A stretch of DNA of 44,321 bases from Chloroflexota bacterium (GTDB taxonomy: Bacteria > Chloroflexota > Anaerolineae > Anaerolineales > Villigracilaceae): positions 1 through 44,321 of the forward strand of contig JACPVC010000026.1 in the NCBI GenBank assembly GCA_016191955.1. The letters run 5' to 3'. Of the stretch, positions 35,571 through 42,708 are shown piece by piece. Position 1 is the stretch's first letter. The number at the start of each line of letters is the position of its first letter. Position numbers and translations under genes: made by a program. Below the pieces are notes generated by a model that had not been told where the DNA came from, did no database searches, and saw only the letters and a list, made by a program, of their open reading frames with translations.

Positions 35571-37202
35571 ATGAATAGTAAACCTAATCAAAAATGGGGA
35601 AAGTTACTTTTCATGCTGATCGCAGTGCTGACCGTATCTTCGCTGCTGCTTTCTGCCTGCGCCCCTTCTCAAGGATTGGAAGGTGGCGGTGGTGGCGGTG
35701 GTGGAAATGGCGGCGACAACGGCGGTGGCAATGATAATCAGGGTGGCGGCAATGACAACCAGGGTGGCGGCAATGATAATCAGGGCGGTGGTAATGACAA
35801 TCAGGGCAACAGCGGAAATTCTGGTAACGCTGGCGGCGGTGGCCAAAACCAGGGCGGCTCCCCGAGCGACCCCGGCACTGGCGACCCGAGCGTCCAGAAC
35901 CCTGACGGTGTAGTCGTGCGCGGCTCGAAACAGGATGGTTCCGATCCCTGTCTAGACAAAGGCGAACTGCCTTGCGGTCAAGGTGACCATGGCAAGGGCA
36001 ACCCTGTAAACGGAAGCCTGCACGCCAACTGTCGCGCAGCCCAGGGTGAAGTGGATCCGAACTGCACTTCCAAGGATATTGAATGTGACCCCGCAGTTGA
36101 GGATTGTTCACCTTGTGATCCCGCAACCGAAACTTGTGGCGAGGTCAAGATCTGCGATCCTGCCACAGACCCAACCTGTGCGCCGACTCCTCCGATCACT
36201 GAGGTGAAAGCCAAGGAACCCCCCGTTGCAGGCTCCTGCCCGAACTGGATCCTGTTCCACTCCTTCCGCACGGGTAACCTGGATGTCTTCCGCCTGGATG
36301 GTATCGAAGGTATCGAAGGATTTGAAGCCATCAACCTGAGCAACGGTGGCACCCAGGACTCTCGCCCGAGCCGTTCTGATAATGATGAATGGGTCGTCTT
36401 CCAGAGTGACCGTGATGGCAACGTCGAGTTGTACTTGACGGACAGCATGGGCAAGTCGCAGACCCGCCTGACGAACACCAGCGCCAACAACATCAACGCC
36501 ATGTTCAGCCCGAACAACCAAAGCGTGATCTACCAGAGTGACCGCAACGGTAACTGGGACATCTTCCTCCTGAACAAGGACACTGGCGAAGAACTGCAAT
36601 TGACCTCCAATGCCGGTGACGATGTTAATCCCTTCTACTCGCCGGATGCGAACTGGATCACTTTCCAGTCCAACCGCACAGGCTCATGGAATGTGTTCGT
36701 CTTCGACATCTCAACCGGTACGGAATACCAGGTGACCTCGTTCTCGACCGACGTGCTCTTCCCGAGTTGGTCACCGAACGGCAAGCAGTTGGCGTTCTTC
36801 ATCAATACGACCGGCACTTGGGACCTGTATGTGTCTGATATTCAGGGCAAGACGTTCAGACAGGTTTCCATCGGTGGTGACGCGCAGAACGCGAGTTGGT
36901 CACCGGAAGGGAACCGCCTCGCCTACCAGGTGACGACTGGTGACAATACCGACGTCTTCACCTTCGACCTGACGACGAACACCGAGTACCAGTTGACGAC
37001 CTTCGGCGGCGTAGACTCTGCCCCGACCTGGAACTGTGGTGGTACGGATGTGTCCTTCACCTCGAACCGCGAAGGCAACCCGAACATCTACTCGTCCTGG
37101 TGGCAGGGTGGTGGCGACATCTACGGCATCACTTTGCACCCCTCGACCGACAAGTGGTCGCAGTGGACACCCTCCAAGGAACCCGGTTCTCGCGGGTACT
37201 AA
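35571..37202 (+). CDS. Secreted lipoprotein with PD40 beta-propeller repeats (copy 1)
   Basis: 543 residues from ATG 35571, chosen because AAAGGAGAGAG lies just upstream. The frame is open further 5' but has no signal. The lipoprotein signal ends LLLSAC with C30. A Gly/Asn-rich linker has four GGGNDNQ units, then a cysteine-rich region (CDPAVEDC, CDPATETC, CDPATDPTC). The C-terminal about 320 residues form TolB-like PD40 blades with repeating words such as VVFQSDRDGNVELYL, VIYQSDRNGNWDIFLL, ITFQSNRTGSWNVFVF and LAFFINTTGTWDLYV. It is likely anchored outside the cell, with the propeller displayed for binding. It is nearly identical in this part to copy 2 downstream. Confidence 0.88.
   Translation: MNSKPNQKWGKLLFMLIAVLTVSSLLLSACAPSQGLEGGGGGGGGNGGDNGGGNDNQGGGNDNQGGGNDNQGGGNDNQGNSGNSGNAGGGGQNQGGSPSDPGTGDPSVQNPDGVVVRGSKQDGSDPCLDKGELPCGQGDHGKGNPVNGSLHANCRAAQGEVDPNCTSKDIECDPAVEDCSPCDPATETCGEVKICDPATDPTCAPTPPITEVKAKEPPVAGSCPNWILFHSFRTGNLDVFRLDGIEGIEGFEAINLSNGGTQDSRPSRSDNDEWVVFQSDRDGNVELYLTDSMGKSQTRLTNTSANNINAMFSPNNQSVIYQSDRNGNWDIFLLNKDTGEELQLTSNAGDDVNPFYSPDANWITFQSNRTGSWNVFVFDISTGTEYQVTSFSTDVLFPSWSPNGKQLAFFINTTGTWDLYVSDIQGKTFRQVSIGGDAQNASWSPEGNRLAYQVTTGDNTDVFTFDLTTNTEYQLTTFGGVDSAPTWNCGGTDVSFTSNREGNPNIYSSWWQGGGDIYGITLHPSTDKWSQWTPSKEPGSRGY
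35730..35804 (+). repeat. 21-bp tandem coding repeat in lipoprotein copy 1
   Basis: Four AATGAYAAYCAGGG-type units begin at 35730, 35751, 35772 and 35793, each coding NDNQGGG. Synonymous differences between units show that they have drifted while keeping the peptide. Confidence 0.85.
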
Positions 37203-37211
37203 TCTAAAACG

Positions 37212-37256
37212 AATCCCATGCGGCATTGGAACACCTTATGTCGCATGGGATTTTTT
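37212..37256 (+). terminator. Terminator after lipoprotein copy 1
   Basis: Arms AATCCCATGCG and CGCATGGGATT (11 bp) followed by a run of T. It separates the two lipoprotein genes into different transcripts. Confidence 0.85.
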
Positions 37257-37442
37257 GCAACCCGAAACTCAACAAATCAACGACAAAGTTTACAGGTAGA
37301 TCGCGGAAAGTGCTTTGAGATAATGCCTGACAAATCCCTTTATTGTGTATAACGCATGCGGAAGCAAGTTGCCAAAGGCGTGTGCAAGCATATTGATCGT
37401 TACTTTAAAGAAATAAGGATGTCTGTTCGAAAGGAGAAAAAA

Positions 37443-39308
37443 ATGAGTAATTTATCCAAGCAAAAACAACAGGGAAGACGGCTATTTGCCTTGATCGCAG
37501 TGTTGACCATACTATCATTGCTGTTCTCTGCTTGTGTCCCTTCGCAAGGACTGGAAGGCGGCGCTGGCGGTAATGGGAATGGCGGCGGTAATGGCAACGG
37601 CGGCGGCAACGATAATCAGGGTGGTGGTGGTGGCAACGATAATCAGGGTGGCGGTGGTGGCAACGATAATCAGGGTGGCGGTGGCGGCAACGATAATCAG
37701 GGTGGTGGTGGCGGCAACGATAACCAGGGCGGTGGTGGCGGCACCAACGACAATCAGGGCGGCGGTGGTAACTCCGATAACAGTGGGAACTCTGGAAATT
37801 CCGGCAACAGCGGTAACTCTGGTGGTGGCGGTGGTCAAGACCAGGGTGGCTCTCCCAGCGACCCCGGCACTGGCGACCCGAGTGTCCAGAACCCCGATGG
37901 CGTAGTTGTCCGCGGCTCCAAGCAAGATAGTTCCGATCCCTGTCTGGATAAAGGCGAACTGCCTTGCGGTCAAGGTGACCATGGCAAGGGCAACCCTGTA
38001 AACGGAAGTCTGCACGCTAACTGCCGTGCTGCACAAGGTGAAGTGGATCCGAACTGCACGCCCAAGGATGTTGTCTGTAACCCTGCCAAGGAAGATTGCG
38101 GCAAGAAATGTGATCCTGCCACGGAGGATTGCGGTGATACTACCTGTGATCCTGCCACAGAGGATTGTGGTTGTGACCCTGCCACGGAGGATTGCGGTGA
38201 TGTCTGTGATCCTGCCACAGAGGATTGTGGTTGTGACCCTGCAACCGAAGACTGCGGACCCGTTACCTGCGTTGGAGCAGAATGCGCACCGACTCCTCCG
38301 ATCACCGAGGTGAAAGCCAAGGAACCCCCCGTTGCAGGTTCCTGCCCGAACTGGATCCTGTTCCACTCTTTCCGCACGGGTAACCTGGATGTCTTCCGCC
38401 TGGATGGTATCGAAGGTATCGAAGGATTTGAAGCCATCAACCTGAGCAACGGTGGCACCCAGGACTCTCGCCCGAGCCGTTCTGATAATGATGAATGGGT
38501 CGTCTTCCAAAGCGACCGTGATGGCAACGTCGAGTTGTACCTGACAGATAGCATGGGCAAATCCCAGACCCGTCTGACGAACACCAGCGCGAACAACATC
38601 AACGCCATGTTCAGCCCGGACAACCAGAGCGTGATCTACCAGAGTGACCGAAACGGTAACTGGGATATCTTCCTCCTGAACAAAGATACGGGCGAAGAAC
38701 TGCAATTGACCTCCAATGCTGGTGACGATGTTAATCCCTTCTACTCGCCGGATGCGAACTGGATCACTTTCCAGTCCAACCGCAACGGCTCATGGAATGT
38801 GTTCATCTTCGACATCTCGACCGGTACGGAATACCAGGTGACCTCGTTCTCGACCGACGTGCTCTTCCCGAGCTGGTCGCCGAACGGCAAGCAGTTGGCG
38901 TTCTTCATCAATACGACCGGCACTTGGGACCTGTATGTGTCTGACATTCAAGGCAAGAGCTTCAGACAGGTTTCCATCGGCGGTGACGCGCAGAACGCGA
39001 CTTGGTCACCGGAAGGGAACCGCCTCGCCTACCAGGTGACGACTGGTGACAACACCGACGTCTTCACCTTCGACCTGACCTCGAATCAGGAGTACCAGTT
39101 GACGACCTTCGGCGGTGTGGACTCTGCTCCGACCTGGAACTGTGGTGGTACGGATGTGTCCTTCACCTCGAACCGCGAAGGCAACCCGAACATCTACTCG
39201 ACCTGGTGGCAGGGTGGTGGTGACATCTATGGCATCACTTTGCACCCCTCGACCGACAAGTGGTCACAGTGGTCGCCCTCCAAGGAACCTGGTTCCCGCG
39301 GGTATTAA
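37443..39308 (+). CDS. Secreted lipoprotein with PD40 beta-propeller repeats (copy 2)
   Basis: 621 residues from ATG 37443, preceded by GAAAGGAG. The signal peptide ends LLFSAC with C31. The linker has six NDNQ units spaced by about five glycines, then an NSGNSG stretch. A cysteine region follows with CNPAKEDCG and five CDPATEDCG units, longer than in copy 1. The propeller part, from TEVKAKEPPVAGSCPNW to EPGSRGY, differs from copy 1 at only a handful of residues, and the DNA is also almost identical. This indicates recent duplication or gene conversion limited to the propeller. Possible roles are surface binding or signal sensing; no enzyme motif is visible. Confidence 0.88.
   Translation: MSNLSKQKQQGRRLFALIAVLTILSLLFSACVPSQGLEGGAGGNGNGGGNGNGGGNDNQGGGGGNDNQGGGGGNDNQGGGGGNDNQGGGGGNDNQGGGGGTNDNQGGGGNSDNSGNSGNSGNSGNSGGGGGQDQGGSPSDPGTGDPSVQNPDGVVVRGSKQDSSDPCLDKGELPCGQGDHGKGNPVNGSLHANCRAAQGEVDPNCTPKDVVCNPAKEDCGKKCDPATEDCGDTTCDPATEDCGCDPATEDCGDVCDPATEDCGCDPATEDCGPVTCVGAECAPTPPITEVKAKEPPVAGSCPNWILFHSFRTGNLDVFRLDGIEGIEGFEAINLSNGGTQDSRPSRSDNDEWVVFQSDRDGNVELYLTDSMGKSQTRLTNTSANNINAMFSPDNQSVIYQSDRNGNWDIFLLNKDTGEELQLTSNAGDDVNPFYSPDANWITFQSNRNGSWNVFIFDISTGTEYQVTSFSTDVLFPSWSPNGKQLAFFINTTGTWDLYVSDIQGKSFRQVSIGGDAQNATWSPEGNRLAYQVTTGDNTDVFTFDLTSNQEYQLTTFGGVDSAPTWNCGGTDVSFTSNREGNPNIYSTWWQGGGDIYGITLHPSTDKWSQWSPSKEPGSRGY
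37608..37757 (+). repeat. 27-bp tandem coding repeat in lipoprotein copy 2
   Basis: Six units coding NDNQ plus about five glycines. The last unit has an extra threonine codon. The period is 27 bp instead of 21 bp in copy 1. Confidence 0.85.
38076..38258 (+). repeat. Tandem cysteine-pair coding repeat in lipoprotein copy 2
   Basis: One CNPAKEDCG and five CDPATEDCG units, spaced by 0-3 residues. Each has a Cys-x6-Cys pair. Copy 1 has only three looser units at the equivalent place. Confidence 0.85.
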
Positions 39309-39346
39309 TCCAAGACGGCACATCGATGTGCTGACCTGAAATAAAC

Positions 39347-39380
39347 AAAACGCGGCTGCAAAACATTGCAGCCGCGTTTT
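39347..39380. terminator. Terminator after lipoprotein copy 2
   Basis: Arms AAAACGCGGCTGCAA and complement (15 bp) with loop AACA. The T-rich end of the right arm acts as the U-run. Confidence 0.85.
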
Positions 39381-39420
39381 CGTCCTTGCAGGGCATTTCC
39401 AGATAAGGTATTATTTCGCC

Positions 39421-40530
39421 ATGATATTGGTGGTTTCGATTGTCATTGCTTTGACCGTGCCTGTGATTTTTCTTTTCGCGCTGCGGTCCTTTGACTTGCA
39501 CAAGACGGTAAAATTTGGGAGAAACATCGTCACGCTTGTTTGTGGGGTGATCGCCTACCTACTGGCGGCACAGATCAACCCGGCAATTGCTGATGCGGGT
39601 TGGCTCGAATGGAAGCAGGTGGTCCGCATTGTAGCGCCCATTGTTGAAGAAATTCTCAAGGCGGCGATCCTGATCTATTTGGTCAACCGTGCTGATTTCA
39701 ATTATGTGGTCGATGGCGCCTTATATGGCTTTGGGGCGGGCATTGGTTTTGCGATCATCGAGAATGTGGAATATGTGCAGGGGAATATCGAATTTGCGCT
39801 GGTGGTCGCGCTGGCGCGCGTATTCTCCACCAACCTGATGCATGCCACCAGCAGCGGATTGATCGGCACGTCATTGGCATATCATCGCGGAGAGACCAAT
39901 AAAAAACGGGGCCTTCTGGTGGTTCTTGGCGGGTACATCCTTGCCATGTTCTTTCATGGAGTATTCAATACAATGGTCAATGCGGGAACCTTCCTTGCCT
40001 TCGCCATTATTTACGGAGTGATTGGCGCTGCGCTGATCTGGCTTGTCATTCGGAATGGCATGGCTGCTCAAAGAGGTTGGGTGGGCGAAAAACTTGGAAT
40101 GGAGGACCGCGTTACCAAGGAAGAGACCCGCGCTGTGACCAGTATCGATAAGATGGTGGAGACTTTGATCGAGCCTTTCCAGGAACGTTTCGGAGATGAT
40201 AAGGTTCCGCTGGTAAAGGAATTGATGTACAAGCAGGCAGAGATGGGCATCAAGCGCAAATTGTTAGACGCCACACCCAGCCCTACCAAACGCAAAGAAG
40301 TCGAAGAGATCATTCAGGGTCTCTATAAGGAAATGGAAATCCTGCGCAAGCAGATCGGGATGTACCCGATGATGTTCGTACGCGAGGTGTACCTCGGGCA
40401 GGACAGCCGTGTTTGGGACAGGCTCCAGACCCGTATCGCCGAAACAAGCACAGGTCAAAAAGGAGGCGGGCTGTGGGATATGGCAACCAACAAGATCAAG
40501 CAGTCCAAATCTCAGGAGGAGAATCAGTGA
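39421..40530 (+). CDS. PrsW-family intramembrane metalloprotease (M82)
   Basis: 369 residues. The first about 220 hold seven to eight membrane helices with the M82 motifs: EExxK (E76, E77, K80 in PIVEEILKA), F110xxxE114 in GFAIIENVEY, H141 in NLMHATSSG and H179 in FFHGVFN. PrsW in Bacillus makes the first cut in the anti-sigma factor RsiW, and the substrate here is unknown. The remaining about 140 residues form a soluble, charged cytoplasmic domain not needed in classical PrsW. Its stop overlaps the start of the cyclic-nucleotide-binding gene, so the two are coupled. A separate anti-sigma candidate lies about 4 kb upstream. Confidence 0.88.
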   Translation: MILVVSIVIALTVPVIFLFALRSFDLHKTVKFGRNIVTLVCGVIAYLLAAQINPAIADAGWLEWKQVVRIVAPIVEEILKAAILIYLVNRADFNYVVDGALYGFGAGIGFAIIENVEYVQGNIEFALVVALARVFSTNLMHATSSGLIGTSLAYHRGETNKKRGLLVVLGGYILAMFFHGVFNTMVNAGTFLAFAIIYGVIGAALIWLVIRNGMAAQRGWVGEKLGMEDRVTKEETRAVTSIDKMVETLIEPFQERFGDDKVPLVKELMYKQAEMGIKRKLLDATPSPTKRKEVEEIIQGLYKEMEILRKQIGMYPMMFVREVYLGQDSRVWDRLQTRIAETSTGQKGGGLWDMATNKIKQSKSQEENQ

Positions 40531-41261
40531 CCGGCGATATCCTCAACAAGATTCGAGAAACGGAATTTTTCAAGGAACTGTCGGATGATGCTTCGGCTGC
40601 TGTGGCGGCAAAGGCGTCGATTCGTAAATTTGCAGTGGGAGATGCCCTCATGCGCAAGGGCGACCCGGCTGATTCTTTTTTTGTGATCCTCGATGGGCAT
40701 CTTAAGATCGTAACAACGGATGCCAAGGGCGACGAGATCATCATCAATAAAGTGGGACCCGGCGAAAGCATCGGCGAGCTTGCGCTTGTGGATGAACGCC
40801 CGCGCTCGGCGGGGGTGGTAGCGCTGGATGCAGTGGAAGCGTTGGAGTTAACGAAGGAAGCTTTTTTCGATCTTCTCAATCACCGCTTGGACGTTTCGCT
40901 TGGCATCTTGCGCGGTTTCTCGAACCGCCTGAGATTCTCAACGACCTACATCGAGAAAGTGATCGACTGGTCGCAGAAGACTGCGGAAGGGGATTATTCG
41001 TTCATGGAGCAGACCCAGCCCATTAATAACCGCACCGGGAACGACGACGATAAAGCGGCGCAACTGCTCTCTGCATTCTATTCGATGGTACGAAAAGTGA
41101 AGGCGCGTGAAGAGACCTTGAAGCAGGAATTGGAGCGACTGACGTTCGAGATCGATCAGGAACGCCGCAAGAAGGAATTCGACGAGATCACCGGTTCGGA
41201 GTTCTACGCCAAGTTGAAGGAACAGGCGAAATCGCTGCGTCAGAAACGCGCAGACCAGTAA
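40527..41261 (+). CDS. Cyclic-nucleotide-binding (CRP N-domain-like) protein with coiled-coil tail
   Basis: 244 residues from GTG 40527, which follows AGGAGGA and overlaps the upstream stop (GTGA). Residues about 8-130 form a cNMP-binding beta-roll: VGDALMRKGDPADSFFVILDGHLKI, then the phosphate cassette GESIGELALVDERPRSAGV with G83-E84-L85 and the conserved arginine (R93). There is no helix-turn-helix DNA-binding domain. Instead a long charged coiled coil runs to the end (REETLKQELERL...EITGSEFYAKLKEQAKSLR). It thus looks like a cAMP or cGMP sensor acting on a partner protein, plausibly the neighbouring ATPase. Confidence 0.88.
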   Translation: MTGDILNKIRETEFFKELSDDASAAVAAKASIRKFAVGDALMRKGDPADSFFVILDGHLKIVTTDAKGDEIIINKVGPGESIGELALVDERPRSAGVVALDAVEALELTKEAFFDLLNHRLDVSLGILRGFSNRLRFSTTYIEKVIDWSQKTAEGDYSFMEQTQPINNRTGNDDDKAAQLLSAFYSMVRKVKAREETLKQELERLTFEIDQERRKKEFDEITGSEFYAKLKEQAKSLRQKRADQ

Positions 41262-41279
41262 AAGCAACACGGAGGAATT

Positions 41280-42062
41280 ATGGCAGGCAAGATCGTATCC
41301 ATTCATTCATTTCGGGGCGGGACGGGTAAATCGAACACAACGGCAAACCTTGCTTCGCAGGTTGCCATGACCGGCAAGCGTGTCGGCGTTGTGGATACGG
41401 ATATTCAGTCGCCGGGCATCCATGTTCTCTTTGGTTTGGATGAACATAAAATGGGAAAGACCTTGAACGATTATTTGCATGGCAAAGCCAGCATTCGTGA
41501 GGTTGGGTACTCGGTGGGGGATAACAAGGTGGAAGGCGAAGGGCGCTCCCAGTTGGCTGGCAAGAATCTTTTCCTGTTCCCGTCCAGCATCAAGGGCAAG
41601 GAGATCAGCCAGATCCTTCATGAAGGCGTTGATTTCAACAAGTTGAATGAGGGTCTGCAGACCGCCATTACCGAATTCAATCTCGATTATCTTTTCATCG
41701 ATACGCATCCTGGCTTGAACGAAGAGACCCTGCTCTCCATCGCTACGTCGGATATTCTTATCATCATCCTGCGCCCCGATAATCAAGACCTTCAAGGAAC
41801 AGCGGTGACTGTGGATGTTGCCCGCAGCCTGGATGTTCCAAACCTCTTTTTGATGGTGAATAAAGCCCTGCCCAAATACGATTTTGCTGAGATCAAAAAA
41901 GACATCGAAGAGCAGTTCCAGGCGATTGTGACCAGCGTGCTGCCGCTCTCGTTTGACATGGCGGAAAATGCCAGCAGGGACCTGTTTTCCCTGCGCTACC
42001 CTGACCATGAATGGTCGAAGGCATTGAAGAATATCGTTCCGCACATCCTGAACGCGAAATAG
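41280..42062 (+). CDS. MinD/ParA-like ATPase (copy B)
   Basis: 260 residues, paralogous to 33338-34093. Deviant Walker A is HSFRGGTGKSNTTANLA, with R12 where KGG-type ATPases have the signature lysine, and K17 intact. Walker A' is VVDTDIQSPGIHVLFGLDEHKMG, and the hydrolysis-site strand is DYLFIDTHPGLNEETLLS. A base-contact motif LMVNKALPKYDF follows. Compared with copy A it has a 10-residue insert (DNKVEGEGRSQ). ACGGAGGAATT precedes the ATG. It lies 18 bp after the cyclic-nucleotide sensor gene and 12 bp before the zinc-finger gene, so it is probably co-transcribed. Confidence 0.9.
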   Translation: MAGKIVSIHSFRGGTGKSNTTANLASQVAMTGKRVGVVDTDIQSPGIHVLFGLDEHKMGKTLNDYLHGKASIREVGYSVGDNKVEGEGRSQLAGKNLFLFPSSIKGKEISQILHEGVDFNKLNEGLQTAITEFNLDYLFIDTHPGLNEETLLSIATSDILIIILRPDNQDLQGTAVTVDVARSLDVPNLFLMVNKALPKYDFAEIKKDIEEQFQAIVTSVLPLSFDMAENASRDLFSLRYPDHEWSKALKNIVPHILNAK

Positions 42063-42074
42063 GAGCACATCATT

Positions 42075-42287
42075 ATGAAATGCTGGCATTGTGAAGAAGA
42101 AGCCCGCGCATCCTGCGCGTTTTGTGGCCGTTTTGTATGCAAGGACCATGCTGCGACCATGTCCACATTCATTACGATGTTTGTCGGTGCGAACAATACC
42201 CCAAAAGGGTTGGCAGTTTCCAATGTGATCTGGTGCGGCGAGTGCGAACCCCAGCCCGAGCCGATCAGCATGCCTGAGTTGTACTAA
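42075..42287 (+). CDS. Small zinc-finger protein
   Basis: 70 residues with paired metal-ligand motifs: CWHC near the start, CAFCGRFVCKDH in the first third, and CGEC near the end. The C-x2-C ... C-x2-C-x4-C-x2-H pattern suggests a B-box or AN1-like zinc fold. An AGGAG site lies before the ATG. It is in line with the MinD-like ATPase and the small partner gene (11-bp gap) and may act as an adaptor. The function is unknown. Confidence 0.75.
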   Translation: MKCWHCEEEARASCAFCGRFVCKDHAATMSTFITMFVGANNTPKGLAVSNVIWCGECEPQPEPISMPELY

Positions 42288-42298
42288 GTGAGGTAGAC

Positions 42299-42679
42299 AT
42301 GCCCGGACTCTTTGATCGCCTGGATAAAGAAATAAAGGATAGTCAAAAGGATGGCGGCATCTCGCCGCTCGACATTGCCAAGCTGCCGCCATCCCTGAGA
42401 AAGATCATGCGCGTGATGCTGCGTGAATTGCAGTTGACTTATCCGCGCATATGTGAGGTGATGGACGCCATGCCCGAACAGGATCGCCTCACACACGCCG
42501 AGTTGGATGAAGCTCTTGCAGCCCTGTCTGAGCAATTCTGGCTGATCCGCATCGGCGAAAAGGAAAAGGCGATCTACAAAGTCAATCTGCGCCGCAGGGC
42601 TGGCAGCACCCTGATGGCGGGCATCTGGTCTTCGTTGGATGAAAAACTAAAGGGCAACCCGCCTAGTAAGCCAAAATAA
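42299..42679 (+). CDS. Small putative winged-helix partner of the MinD-like ATPase (copy B)
   Basis: 126 residues of unknown family. It has the same order of features as 32976-33311: GLFDRLDKEI at the start, a basic helix PPSLRKIMRVMLRELQLTYPRICEVM, then LTHAELDEALAALSEQFWLIRIG, a beta-like segment KAIYKVNLRRRAG, and IWSSLDEKL near the end. The middle looks like a winged helix, so DNA or protein binding is possible. It follows the ATPase and zinc-finger genes and is the last gene of that + strand unit. Confidence 0.7.
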   Translation: MPGLFDRLDKEIKDSQKDGGISPLDIAKLPPSLRKIMRVMLRELQLTYPRICEVMDAMPEQDRLTHAELDEALAALSEQFWLIRIGEKEKAIYKVNLRRRAGSTLMAGIWSSLDEKLKGNPPSKPK

Positions 42680-42680
42680 A

Positions 42681-42704
42681 AAAGCGCCGCATTCGCGGCG
42701 CTTT
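42681..42704. terminator. Bidirectional terminator
   Basis: Arms AAAGCGCCGC and complement around ATTC. The - strand copy is followed by TTTTTTATTTTGG, so it serves the cyclase gene best and probably also ends the + strand unit. Confidence 0.85.
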
Positions 42705-42708
42705 CTAC

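Noticed and set aside
37608-37757. Possible CRISPR-like array
   Set aside because: The 27-bp units have no spacers and stay in one coding frame with synonymous variation. It is a peptide repeat.
37515-38705. Long - strand frame (396 codons) opposite the second lipoprotein gene
   Set aside because: It is the complement of a Gly/Asn repeat and propeller gene with a clear signal peptide on the + strand. The encoded protein is repetitive valine/threonine-rich shadow sequence without a ribosome site.
40413-40526. Longer N terminus for the cyclic-nucleotide sensor
   Set aside because: It lies inside the PrsW gene. AGGAGGA with GTG 40527 fits better and gives a normal cNMP domain start.
41280-42062. 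Septum-site MinD
   Set aside because: No minC or minE, the signature lysine is arginine, no obvious membrane-targeting tail, and the neighbours are signalling genes.
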